Below, in pieces: positions 1 through 5,977 of a DNA stretch of 5,977 nucleotides (positions within the stretch are counted from its first letter, which is position 1; every line of letters begins with the position of its first letter). The stretch spans positions 1 through 5,977 of the forward strand of contig CALFIU010000139.1 in NCBI GenBank assembly GCA_937877455.1. The letters are read 5' to 3'. The notes below the pieces were generated by a model, which saw nothing but the letters and a program-made list of their open reading frames with translations, was not told the DNA's origin and did no database searches. Origin of the DNA: an uncultured Bacteroidales bacterium (GTDB lineage: Bacteria > Bacteroidota > Bacteroidia > Bacteroidales > UBA3824). The translations under genes were made by a program, and so were the position numbers.

Positions 1-617
1 GCCGACTGCGATTCTACTTTTATAATCGGCAGAATGCCAGTCATATACACCAACAAGAAAACATCGTCGGCGGTGTTGGATTTGAACATCGAGCGCAAGA
101 AGTTGACATATTTCGTTTGCGTCTTTTCGTCGATTTCGCGCACTAACTTGTCCCACTCGTCGATGATAAAGACAAAACGGTCGCCGGTTTTTTGGTGGAT
201 TTCGTCAAGTGCTCTGCTCAGCAATTCTTTTTCTTCCAAAAAAGGATAAGACTCTTTTAAGTCTTTAATCACTTCTTTTTGAGCCTCTTCCACGACACTC
301 TGATTGTCTAATTGCGAAAACTTGTTCCAATCGATATAAATCGTCGGATATTTGTTGAGGTGTTTTTCATAACTCTCTGATTTTGAAATCTCTAAGTCGT
401 CAAAAAGCGACTTTGAATCCGACTTCCTGTCATAATAGGCATAAATCATCTTTGCGGCAACGGACTTTCCAAAACGCCGAGGACGCGACACGCAGATATA
501 ACGATGCGAAGTATCGATACTTTCGTTTAAAATACTTAACAACCCCGACTTGTCAATAAAGGCGGAATTTCTGATGCCATTGAAGGCAATGTTACCCTTG
601 TCAATGAATATGCCCAT
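1..617 (-). CDS. DUF1703-type AAA-like ATPase, N-terminal part (runs off left edge)
   Basis: The minus-strand frame from ATG at 617 stays open to the window edge, giving 205 codons of N-terminal sequence. Residues 1-50 hold the family opening (GIFIDKGNIAFNGIRNSAFIDKSG). A degenerate Walker A follows at about 45-52 (RPRRFGKS), then a Walker B at about 148-156 (FVFIIDEWD), and the conserved TGILPI stretch at about 193-198. These are the hallmarks of the AAA-ATPase-like family that normally continues into a PD-(D/E)XK-like DUF1703 domain. Family members are usually around 500-550 residues, so the nuclease-like half would lie to the left of the window and is not seen. The start is well supported because an in-frame TAA lies eight codons upstream with no other ATG between. 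The biological role of the family is not established; it is often multicopy in Bacteroidales. It is transcribed divergently from the large surface protein. I am confident of the family and not of any function. Confidence 0.9.
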   Translation of the reverse strand, partial: MGIFIDKGNIAFNGIRNSAFIDKSGLLSILNESIDTSHRYICVSRPRRFGKSVAAKMIYAYYDRKSDSKSLFDDLEISKSESYEKHLNKYPTIYIDWNKFSQLDNQSVVEEAQKEVIKDLKESYPFLEEKELLSRALDEIHQKTGDRFVFIIDEWDKLVREIDEKTQTKYVNFLRSMFKSNTADDVFLLVYMTGILPIIKVESQS

Positions 618-648
618 AGTTTTAATGCTTTTAAAGATTTATTGGCAA

Positions 649-680
649 CAAAAATATGATTTTTTTTTGACATTGACAAG
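649..680 (-). promoter_or_regulatory. Bacteroidota-type promoter of the DUF1703-type ATPase
   Basis: Read on the minus strand, TATTTTTG (656-649) matches the Bacteroides -7 consensus TAnnTTTG exactly. CTTG (680-677) lies 20 bases upstream and differs by one base from the -33 consensus TTTG. The -7 box ends 31 bases before the ATG at 617, which leaves a short leader. The match was made by eye; no transcription start is known. Confidence 0.55.
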
Positions 681-699
681 ATAATTTTTTCGTCAAAAA
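664..699. repeat. 8-bp inverted repeat in the divergent intergenic region
   Basis: TTTTTGAC (664-671) is perfectly mirrored by GTCAAAAA (692-699), with 20 bases between. The -33 element of the minus-strand promoter lies inside the spacer. The left arm also opens a short tandem TTGACATTGACA (667-678). It could be an operator for a dimeric regulator. The arms are rich in A and T, so chance is also possible. Confidence 0.35.
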
Positions 700-765
700 C
701 TGTAACCTTTTCGCCATTTCTGACACTAATGGCAAATGTTGAACGAATTAAAAACAATTTATACC

Positions 766-825
766 ATGAAAAAGTTTTTAGCAATATTAGCCGCATTGAT
801 GCTTGCTGCGCTGAACGTGTCGGCG
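766..825 (+). other. Sec signal peptide of the LRR/WG protein
   Basis: Residues 1-20 have a short basic end (MKK), a hydrophobic core rich in Leu and Ala (residues 4-16), and a V-S-A site before Gln21. This fits signal peptidase I cleavage with the Ala-X-Ala-like rule, and Gln after the cut is common in Bacteroidota. There is no Cys at the cleavage site, so it is not a lipoprotein signal. Export to the periplasm or beyond is inferred. Confidence 0.85.
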
Positions 826-3800
826 CAGGAGGAGTTGTATGCGATTTTTGATTACAAGGATTCTGTATTGACGTTGTATTTTGGACGGTGCAACAATTGT
901 AACGGAAGCATAGATAAAAATGATTTTTATCCAACGGATTGTATAAGGAAAATAGTAATCGATTCAACAGTGAAAAACTATTGGCCGAAAAGTTATAAAA
1001 ATTTTTTTAGACGGTGCGACAGCGTTGAAGAAATTGTTGGTCTTAAATATCTTAATCCTCCATTGGATGGCGATATGTCTGAGATGTTTGCAAATTGTGC
1101 TAATGTCGAAACTCTTGATTTAGAAGGTTTTGACACTCACGGTATTAAAAATATGGCAGGAATGTTCTATGGGTGCAAAAAACTGAAAAAAATAGATTTG
1201 AGCGGTTTTGACACAGAAATGGTTACAAATTTGGCTTGGATGTTCAAGGGATGCATAAGTATTGACTCTCTTGATCTTAGAAGTTTTGACACACGTAGTG
1301 TATATAGAATGGAAGATATGTTCGAGGGATGCAGCAACTTGAAATCTGTTGACGTTAGTAGTTTCAACACCGAAAATATAGTCGTTATGTGCGGAATGTT
1401 CGCTAATTGTACATCTCTGAAAACAATAGATTTGAGCAACTTTACAAGATGGAGAGAATACACGAGGTATTCTAATATCGACAAAATGTTTTCAGGATGT
1501 CATTCTCTTTCAACAATCTATGCAAGCTGCAATTGGAATATGGATGGATTTGAAGATTTTGGAATATTTACAGATTGTTATAGTCTTTACGGTGGACAAG
1601 GCACACATTACATAGGATACAGCAATGGCGATGAGTACGCTCGAATCGACAAAGGCGCGGAATGTCCTGGCTATTTTACTCTCAAAGGCCAACCATTGTT
1701 TTGGTCAAAGGCTTACACAGTCTTAAAAGATTCAGTACTTACCTTTCGTTATTCTGACACAAAGCCCATTGATAATGATTATTACCTTTTGGGAGGATAC
1801 TGTAACAACAACAGCAAAATCAAGACCGTTGTTTTTGACAAATCATTAAAAAAATACTATCCAAAGTCATGTGCCAATTGGTTCAGTGGCTTCAACAATC
1901 TAATTGAAATTATTGGTATGAACGAATATCTCAATACCGACAGCGTTACGGATATGCAAAAGATGTTTTATGGATGCAATAGTATCAAGACGGTTGATTT
2001 AAGCGAATTTAACACTTCTGATGTACGCAAAATGTCATCGATGTTTGAAGATTGCCATAACCTACAAACTATTTTTGTTGATGGTGATTGGAAGACAGAT
2101 TCCGTAGTCAGTTCCAAATATATGTTTGCCGGTTGTTGGAATCTTTACGGTGGTCAAGGCACTAAATACAAATGGGTTGACGGTAACAATGAGTTTGGCA
2201 GTGGCAACGAACCAATTAAATATGCACATATTGACGGTGGCGAAGACAATCCAGGATTTTTGACAGCAATCGGACAGCAACCTTACGAACCGCCTACAAC
2301 AAAGGAAGAATCCGAAGTAGAAGTAATTCAAAATCATAAACCAATTGATTACAGTCACTTATTTTCCCCTGTGATTGATTCTTTGGCATACGCGGTGTTG
2401 AAAGATTCTGTTTTGACATTTTATTATGGAGGTGGCAGACCCGAAGACGCATTTGAAATCAAATCGTATAAACCGTTATACAATGATGATTTGCCAAATG
2501 AAGATTTTATTGTAGATAAGTATGACCTTAACGTGCGGACGCCGAAATGGAACACCCGTAGCAACGAAATTAAAAGAGTAGTTTTTGATTCTACGTTCAA
2601 AAACTTTCGCCCGACATCTTGTTATGAATGGTTTTCGAGATGTTGCAATCTGACTGAAATTGTTGGAATGAAAGAAAACCTCAACACTGAGGACGTTGTG
2701 TATATGTCGGCGATGTTTTTGGGCTGTATCAAATTGAAAAACATAGATTTAAGCGGTTTTTATACGCAAAAAGTCAAAACGATGCATAGTATGTTTTCAT
2801 GTTGCGAGTCAATTGAAAGTCTTGATTTAAGCAATTTTAAAACTGATAGCCTAAAAAGCACTGTTTTTATGTTTGATAATTGTACCAATCTTAAATATCT
2901 TAATTTAAACGGGTTCAACACATCTAATGTCAAGAATATGGGCAGTATGTTTTATGGTTGCAAGAGCCTTGAAACAATTGATTTGAGCGGGTTCAATATT
3001 GATAATTGTGAAAACATGTCGTTTATGTTTGCGGAAAGCGGAATCAAGCAAATTGATTTAAGCGGATTCCAATTCAAAGAAAGTAAAGCACATAATTTTA
3101 TGGAAGGATTGTTTATGAATTGCAAAAATCTTAAATCGTTAGACATCAGTCATTTTAAGAATGTCGGTTATGGCAAAGGAATGTTTTTCGGATGCAGCAA
3201 CCTTAAAGATTTGAAGTTGTTCGCCCCTTGTTTTGACGACGATGACGAATACTATTTTGGTGATTTTACGGGCTTGTTTTATGGGTGCGAAAGTTTGGAA
3301 GAATTAGATTTAAGCGTCCTAAAAAGAGTTGGTTGTCCGTTAATGTCGTATATGTTTGCCAATTGTTTCAATCTAAAAACCATCTTCGTGGACAATGATT
3401 GGAATTATCATTTTGCAACACCTGTATATTATGATGGCAGTAGTTCAGAACAATATGCCTGCAATACTATGGAAACAACTGATATTTTCAAAAATTGCTA
3501 TAATCTTGTCGGAGGCTGTGGCACGAAATATAGTCCCGCAAATAAAAGTAACTTTTTGTATGCGCAAATTGATTATGGTGATGGTAGTCAAGGATATTTC
3601 ACAAAGAAAACACCGATTTCAAAATCTAACCACAAATCAAAAGTGTGGATTCCTGCGCAATCAAAAGAGATTACGTATTTTGATGATGTAGAAAGAAAAT
3701 ATGTAGAAATCAGCAAATGGGGTTTTGTCAATCAGAACGGAGAATGGATTGTAACACCGAAATACGACAAAGTTGAGAAGTATAATAATGACGGCTATGC

Positions 3801-4911
3801 CAAAGTTTTTTTTAACGGACAGTCCAAGTATATCGACAAGGACGGCAATTATGTTGATTACGAAGGAAAAAAGGATGAAACGGGACAGCATAATTGGGAT
3901 TCTGGGAATGTCAAAAAATTCAAAGTTATTCAAGAAAATGGCAGATACGGTTACATAAAAGACGAAACAGATACAATCGTAAAGCCGATGTTTGATTACG
4001 CTTGGAATTTTGACCGTTACGGATACGCACAGATAAAAGACAATGGCAAATTTGGATTTATTGATACGTTGGGAGCAATTGTCGTAGAACCGATATTTGA
4101 CGTTGTGAAAGAAGAATATTGGGAAGATTGTCTTGTTGTATCTGTAATGATTGACGGCAAATGGTGTTTCTTCAACAAAAAAGGACACTACGTTTTTGAA
4201 CTAAACGCGGATGAGGTTTGCTCTTTTGACAAATATGGTTTTGCTCGTGTCAAAATTGATGGCAAATGGGGTTTTATTGACACGGCAGGGAAATATACCA
4301 TTGAACCGATAATCGAATTATTGTCCACTTCGGACAATAATTGTTATTTGTCGGTTATGATAGACGGCAAATGGGGTGTGGTAGATAGTACTCGCAGAAT
4401 AGTAGTCCAACCTCAATTTGAGGACGTGGATTGTTATATGCTCGAAAACTTTGGTCTTGCACCTGCAAAAATCAATGGTAAGTGGGGATATGTCAATGCA
4501 AAAGGCAAGTGGATTATAAAGCCAAAATTTGATTGGGCGTATAAATTTTATAATTCATACACAACTATCAAGCTAAATGAAAGACAAGGAATTATCAATA
4601 AAAAAGGGAAGTATTATTTGTTTCCCTCTGAACCCGCATTTGATGATATTGAAGAAAGGGATTTTGACCATCTGCCTTATGCAAGAATTTCAAAACGTAA
4701 CAAGTATAATTATGACAAGATTGGTCTGGTAGACAAAAAAGGAAACATACTTATAGAGCCGAAGTTTGCAAAAATCAAGTTTTTCAAAGGTGTAATTTTG
4801 GCAAAAGAAGCATACAACGGCAAGTGGGGCATTATTGACAAACGTGGGAATTGGATTCAAAAGCCTATATTTATAGAGATTGGTAATGAATACGATTGGT
4901 ATTATGATTGA
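766..4911 (+). CDS. Exported BspA/DUF285 leucine-rich-repeat protein with C-terminal WG repeats
   Basis: This 1381-residue protein starts with a signal peptide (residues 1-20) and is otherwise built of repeats. Three BspA/DUF285-type LRR modules (about 24-305, 316-500 and 538-946) carry units of the form MFxGCxxLxxIDLSxFxT, 26 residues long where regular. Each module closes with a cap reading LxGGxGTxY, then A-x-I-D-x-G, then GYFT or GFLT. A Pro/Glu-rich linker (501-537) separates modules 2 and 3. From residue 984 to the end there are about eleven WG repeats. The BspA family includes adhesins that bind host proteins or other bacteria; WG repeats are predicted beta-rich modules of unknown ligand. 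I infer a binding or scaffold role outside the cytoplasm. No lipobox, LPXTG motif, transmembrane helix or clear T9SS sorting domain is visible, so anchoring is unknown. I chose the ATG at 766 over the in-frame ATG at 736 because it puts Lys-Lys directly before the hydrophobic signal core. There is no Shine-Dalgarno sequence, but the upstream stretch is A/T-rich, as is common in this phylum. Confidence 0.9.
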   Translation: MKKFLAILAALMLAALNVSAQEELYAIFDYKDSVLTLYFGRCNNCNGSIDKNDFYPTDCIRKIVIDSTVKNYWPKSYKNFFRRCDSVEEIVGLKYLNPPLDGDMSEMFANCANVETLDLEGFDTHGIKNMAGMFYGCKKLKKIDLSGFDTEMVTNLAWMFKGCISIDSLDLRSFDTRSVYRMEDMFEGCSNLKSVDVSSFNTENIVVMCGMFANCTSLKTIDLSNFTRWREYTRYSNIDKMFSGCHSLSTIYASCNWNMDGFEDFGIFTDCYSLYGGQGTHYIGYSNGDEYARIDKGAECPGYFTLKGQPLFWSKAYTVLKDSVLTFRYSDTKPIDNDYYLLGGYCNNNSKIKTVVFDKSLKKYYPKSCANWFSGFNNLIEIIGMNEYLNTDSVTDMQKMFYGCNSIKTVDLSEFNTSDVRKMSSMFEDCHNLQTIFVDGDWKTDSVVSSKYMFAGCWNLYGGQGTKYKWVDGNNEFGSGNEPIKYAHIDGGEDNPGFLTAIGQQPYEPPTTKEESEVEVIQNHKPIDYSHLFSPVIDSLAYAVLKDSVLTFYYGGGRPEDAFEIKSYKPLYNDDLPNEDFIVDKYDLNVRTPKWNTRSNEIKRVVFDSTFKNFRPTSCYEWFSRCCNLTEIVGMKENLNTEDVVYMSAMFLGCIKLKNIDLSGFYTQKVKTMHSMFSCCESIESLDLSNFKTDSLKSTVFMFDNCTNLKYLNLNGFNTSNVKNMGSMFYGCKSLETIDLSGFNIDNCENMSFMFAESGIKQIDLSGFQFKESKAHNFMEGLFMNCKNLKSLDISHFKNVGYGKGMFFGCSNLKDLKLFAPCFDDDDEYYFGDFTGLFYGCESLEELDLSVLKRVGCPLMSYMFANCFNLKTIFVDNDWNYHFATPVYYDGSSSEQYACNTMETTDIFKNCYNLVGGCGTKYSPANKSNFLYAQIDYGDGSQGYFTKKTPISKSNHKSKVWIPAQSKEITYFDDVERKYVEISKWGFVNQNGEWIVTPKYDKVEKYNNDGYAKVFFNGQSKYIDKDGNYVDYEGKKDETGQHNWDSGNVKKFKVIQENGRYGYIKDETDTIVKPMFDYAWNFDRYGYAQIKDNGKFGFIDTLGAIVVEPIFDVVKEEYWEDCLVVSVMIDGKWCFFNKKGHYVFELNADEVCSFDKYGFARVKIDGKWGFIDTAGKYTIEPIIELLSTSDNNCYLSVMIDGKWGVVDSTRRIVVQPQFEDVDCYMLENFGLAPAKINGKWGYVNAKGKWIIKPKFDWAYKFYNSYTTIKLNERQGIINKKGKYYLFPSEPAFDDIEERDFDHLPYARISKRNKYNYDKIGLVDKKGNILIEPKFAKIKFFKGVILAKEAYNGKWGIIDKRGNWIQKPIFIEIGNEYDWYYD
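835..1680 (+). repeat. LRR module 1 (about 6 DUF285 units plus caps)
   Basis: Residues 24-305. The N-cap has a YKDSVLTLYFG strand and then a WPKSYKNFFRRC segment. Six MF-x-x-C units follow (MFANC, MFYGC, MFKGC, MFEGC, MFANC, MFSGC), with the first five spaced almost exactly 26 residues apart. The C-cap begins at IFTDC and runs through LYGGQGTHY to PGYFT (301-305). The regular Cys in each unit is a conserved family position. Confidence 0.85.
1711..2265 (+). repeat. LRR module 2 (short: about 2 DUF285 units plus caps)
   Basis: Residues 316-500. It opens with AYTVLKDSVLTF and has the same N-cap as module 1 (YYPKSCANWFSGF, then EIIGMNEYLNT). Only two full units follow (MFYGC and MFEDC) before the C-cap, which runs from MFAGC through LYGGQGTKY to PGFLT (496-500). 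It is the shortest of the three modules, yet both caps are intact, so it appears to be a complete module with a contracted array and not a fragment. Confidence 0.8.
2377..3603 (+). repeat. LRR module 3 (long: about 9 DUF285 units plus caps)
   Basis: Residues 538-946. It opens with AYAVLKDSVLTFYYGG and an N-cap matching the other modules (FRPTSCYEWFSRC, then EIVGMKENLNT). About nine units follow. Several later ones are irregular: one has MFAES in place of the MFxGC form, two begin LF, and one carries an acidic insert with four Asp in a row near 3235-3246. The C-cap uses LVGGCGTKY, with Cys in place of the Gln found in modules 1 and 2, and ends in GYFT. Confidence 0.8.
3715..4908 (+). repeat. 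WG (KWG) repeat array, about 11 units
   Basis: Residues 984-1381. Units of the form K-W-G-F-I-D-x-x-G-x-x-x-I-x-P-x-F-D begin near residues 984, 1060, 1095, 1132, 1167, 1202, 1239, 1273, 1318 and 1353. A degenerate unit sits at about 1019 (QSKYIDKDG). Spacing is mostly 34-37 residues. Variants of the signature include RYG, KFG, KWC, RQG and KIG. The last unit is truncated and ends in WYYD at the stop. The array resembles the WG beta-repeat family, whose ligand is unknown. A link of about 37 residues rich in Lys and Ser separates it from LRR module 3. Confidence 0.85.
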
Positions 4912-4925
4912 TTGCACCAATTTGA

Positions 4926-4955
4926 TTTGCAATGAAATATTATTGTCTAACTTTG
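4926..4955 (+). promoter_or_regulatory. Bacteroidota-type promoter of the ABC-type ATPase
   Basis: TAACTTTG (4948-4955) matches the Bacteroides -7 consensus TAnnTTTG exactly. A TTTG (4926-4929) lies 18 bases upstream, close to the usual spacing of about 20 for the -33 element. The -7 box ends 35 bases before the ATG at 4991, much like the promoter at 649-680. It suggests that the ATPase is transcribed on its own and not only by read-through from the surface-protein gene. Confidence 0.55.
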
Positions 4956-4990
4956 CGTCAAATGAAGTAATCCAAACCAAAACCAAACTT

Positions 4991-5509
4991 ATGATATATC
5001 TTGAAAATTTTTCATTGGTTTCGGAAGATATGGAGTGGGATGTTCTTCGCAATATGCCCCACACCTTATACGATTCGTTTTATCCGTTTCAAATTTTTCC
5101 GCACGACAAAAAATTGGAAAAAATTGTATTTGCCGACATAACAATCTTTTGTGGCAGCAACGGTTCTGGCAAAAGTACCGTCCTCAACATTATTGCCGAA
5201 AAACTTCGGCTAAACCGTGAAACGCCTTACAACAAAACGAATTTTTTTGACCCTTACATCGAAAGGTGCAGATACAATATGTTTAGCAACAATAGAGAAA
5301 AATTGTACAATTTGATGAAAATTTCTCGGATAATTACAAGCGACGATGTATTCAATCACATTATTTCTGTAAGAAAGCGCAACGAGGACAAAAATTTTAA
5401 ACGAAGTTTGATTTTCGACGAATCATCCGACAGCGATCTTAGACAAAATATTCGACGACAAGGTTTTGATGCCGCCAATCCCCAAAAGCATCAAAACCTA
5501 TCAGGATAA
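4991..5509 (+). CDS. N-terminal fragment of the ABC-type ATPase (Walker A)
   Basis: This frame encodes 172 residues starting MIYLENFSLVSEDMEW, the usual opening of the family. An ATG further upstream (4880) lies inside the end of the surface-protein gene and adds residues that do not look family-like. After a segment typical of the family (YPFQIFP, then a strand ITIFC), Walker A is at residues 55-63 (GSNGSGKST), followed by VLNIIAEKL. The stretch IITSDDVFNHIISVRKRNED at about 117-136 is also typical. The final 25 or so residues, ending in NLSG, look out of frame. Alone it lacks Walker B and the H-loop, so it could not hydrolyse ATP. Confidence 0.75.
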   Translation: MIYLENFSLVSEDMEWDVLRNMPHTLYDSFYPFQIFPHDKKLEKIVFADITIFCGSNGSGKSTVLNIIAEKLRLNRETPYNKTNFFDPYIERCRYNMFSNNREKLYNLMKISRIITSDDVFNHIISVRKRNEDKNFKRSLIFDESSDSDLRQNIRRQGFDAANPQKHQNLSG

Positions 5510-5885
5510 TTACGAAAAATTCAAAAATCCTGTCAAATATATCCGCAAATCCGGCAATGTTGACGAGCGGACATATTCCAACGGCGAAACAGGGTTCAGA
5601 TATTTTACAGATGCCATTCAGCCAGGCGGACTTTATCTTTTGGACGAACCCGAAAACTCACTCTCGGCTGAAATGCAGATTGAACTTATGCATTTTTTGC
5701 ATGGAATGGCAGGTCGTTACGAGTGTCAGTTTATTATATCTACACATAGTCCGTTTTTGCTATCATTGCCCGGAGCTAAGATTTTCAATATGGATTCAGA
5801 ACCCGTAAAAACCTGCAAATGGACAGATTTGCCCAATGTCAGGATTTTTTTCGATTTTTTCATTGAGAGGAAGGAGGAGTTTTGA
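5469..5885 (+). CDS. C-terminal fragment of the ABC-type ATPase (Walker B, H-loop)
   Basis: From the ATG at 5469 this frame gives 138 residues. The motifs are a signature-like YSNGETGFRYF at about 36-46, Walker B with catalytic Glu at 55-62 (LYLLDEPE) and the H-loop His at about 93 in STHSP. The end (GAKIFNMDSEPV, WTDLPNVR, then KEEF) matches the normal C-terminus of the family. The ATG is probably an internal Met of the original protein, since the same frame stays open upstream back to 5412. Translation from here would need re-initiation and I see no convincing ribosome binding site. Confidence 0.7.
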   Translation: MPPIPKSIKTYQDNYEKFKNPVKYIRKSGNVDERTYSNGETGFRYFTDAIQPGGLYLLDEPENSLSAEMQIELMHFLHGMAGRYECQFIISTHSPFLLSLPGAKIFNMDSEPVKTCKWTDLPNVRIFFDFFIERKEEF

Positions 5886-5977
5886 ATTCCATCATTAATG
5901 CAGGTTACAGGTTGAGTGAGGTATTGAAAATGGCGCAGGACGAAGTTAAAAAGCAATTCCCCGACCCGTATTATTGG
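5882..5977 (+). pseudogene. C-terminal tail of a CHAT peptidase domain (probable remnant, runs off right edge)
   Basis: The frame from 5882 is open to the edge and reads NSIINAGYRLSEVLKMAQ, then DEVKKQFPDPYYW. This resembles the very end of CHAT caspase-like domains, which typically read G-x-S-x-x-E-A-L-R-x-A-Q, then a Pro-Tyr-Tyr-Trp motif before Ala-x-Phe-hydrophobic. The catalytic His and Cys of CHAT lie well upstream of this tail, but here the ATPase stop codon (5883-5885) and an in-frame TGA at 5864-5866 leave no room for them. A TTG at 5882 overlaps the ATPase stop (TTGA) and follows AAGGAGGAG (5871-5879), so a short translated product cannot be ruled out. That purine run also encodes the conserved Lys-Glu-Glu end of the ATPase, so it may be incidental. 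I favour a remnant joined to the ATPase gene by rearrangement. The identification rests on about 30 residues. Confidence 0.45.

Larger units (their letters stand above)
4991..5885 (+). pseudogene. ABC-type AAA ATPase gene broken by a frameshift
   Basis: Two plus-strand frames together make one ATPase of about 297 residues, a full-looking length for this small family. The first frame gives the start MIYLENFSL and Walker A. The second frame, offset by +1, gives the signature-like YSNGE, Walker B (LYLLDEPENSLS), the H-loop STHSP and the usual C-terminal end (WTDLPNVR to KEEF). The second frame has a TGA at 5409-5411 and the first stops at 5507-5509, so the frame change lies in 5412-5506. Residues read in the second frame from 5427 (TAILDKIFDDKVLMPP) look like natural protein, while the first frame turns Arg/Gln-rich after about 5430. 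I therefore place the shift near 5412-5430. No long homopolymer sits there. Whether it is a true mutation or a sequencing error cannot be told from one sequence. The family is related to SMC/OLD-like cytoplasmic ATPases of uncertain function. Confidence 0.8.

Noticed and set aside
34..249. Plus-strand open frame of 71 codons at the left edge
   Set aside because: It is antisense to the DUF1703-type ATPase, which has clear motifs across the same bases.
536..967. Minus-strand open frame of 143 codons
   Set aside because: It spans the divergent intergenic region and the signal-peptide end of the large gene, antisense and out of frame with both neighbours. Its residues show no family or domain pattern.
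1090..3380. Regularly spaced similar segments that could suggest a CRISPR array
   Set aside because: The periodicity of about 78 bases is the 26-residue protein repeat of the LRR modules. The DNA copies are diverged and there are no unique spacers between identical repeats.
3661..4188. Minus-strand open frame of 175 codons with hydrophobic residues
   Set aside because: It is antisense to the start of the WG array, whose AT-rich codons produce Phe, Ile and Val runs when read in reverse. No start context or motif supports it.
4911..4933. Inverted repeat ATTGCA / TGCAAT after the surface-protein stop codon, as a terminator
   Set aside because: The stem is only 6 bp with one or two G-C pairs per arm, the loop is 11 bases, and no run of T follows.
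4880..4990. Longer start for the broken ATPase at 4880
   Set aside because: It overlaps the end of the surface-protein gene, adds 37 residues unlike the family, and lies upstream of the promoter match at 4926-4955.
5477..5490. Programmed +1 frameshift at CCC-CAA in the ATPase gene
   Set aside because: Reading CCC then AAA would give the right +1 change, but the second frame already looks like real protein from about 5427. The switch is therefore more likely upstream, and no stimulating stop codon or structure is evident.

Overview
The window is AT-rich and looks like an accessory stretch of a Bacteroidota genome, most likely Bacteroidales. Three things point there. The gene families are typical of that group: a BspA-type leucine-rich-repeat surface protein with WG repeats, a DUF1703-type AAA-like ATPase, and a small ABC-type ATPase. 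Two start sites are preceded by the TAnnTTTG -7 box described for Bacteroides promoters. The starts generally lack a Shine-Dalgarno sequence. The assignment rests on family and motif recognition only.

Layout. Bases 1-617 hold, on the minus strand, the N-terminal 205 codons of a DUF1703-type ATPase that runs off the left edge. A 148-bp divergent intergenic region (618-765) carries its promoter and an 8-bp inverted repeat. Bases 766-4911 (plus) encode one exported protein of 1381 residues. It has a signal peptide, then three BspA/DUF285 leucine-rich-repeat modules, each with its own N- and C-terminal cap and with different repeat numbers (about 6, 2 and 9), then about eleven WG repeats to the end. 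After 79 bp with a good promoter match comes an ABC-type AAA ATPase (4991-5885, plus) broken by a frameshift between Walker A and Walker B. Directly after it, 5882-5977 reads as the last part of a CHAT peptidase domain with no room for the catalytic portion; it runs off the right edge.

How the parts relate. I see no evidence that the four loci form one pathway or operon. The large protein probably works outside the cytoplasm as a binding or adhesion scaffold. The flanking ATPases are cytoplasmic and belong to families common in variable genome regions. The frameshifted ATPase followed by a CHAT tail suggests a decaying or rearranged region at the right end. The most noteworthy items are the three-module LRR plus WG architecture, the broken ATPase and the apparent CHAT remnant.
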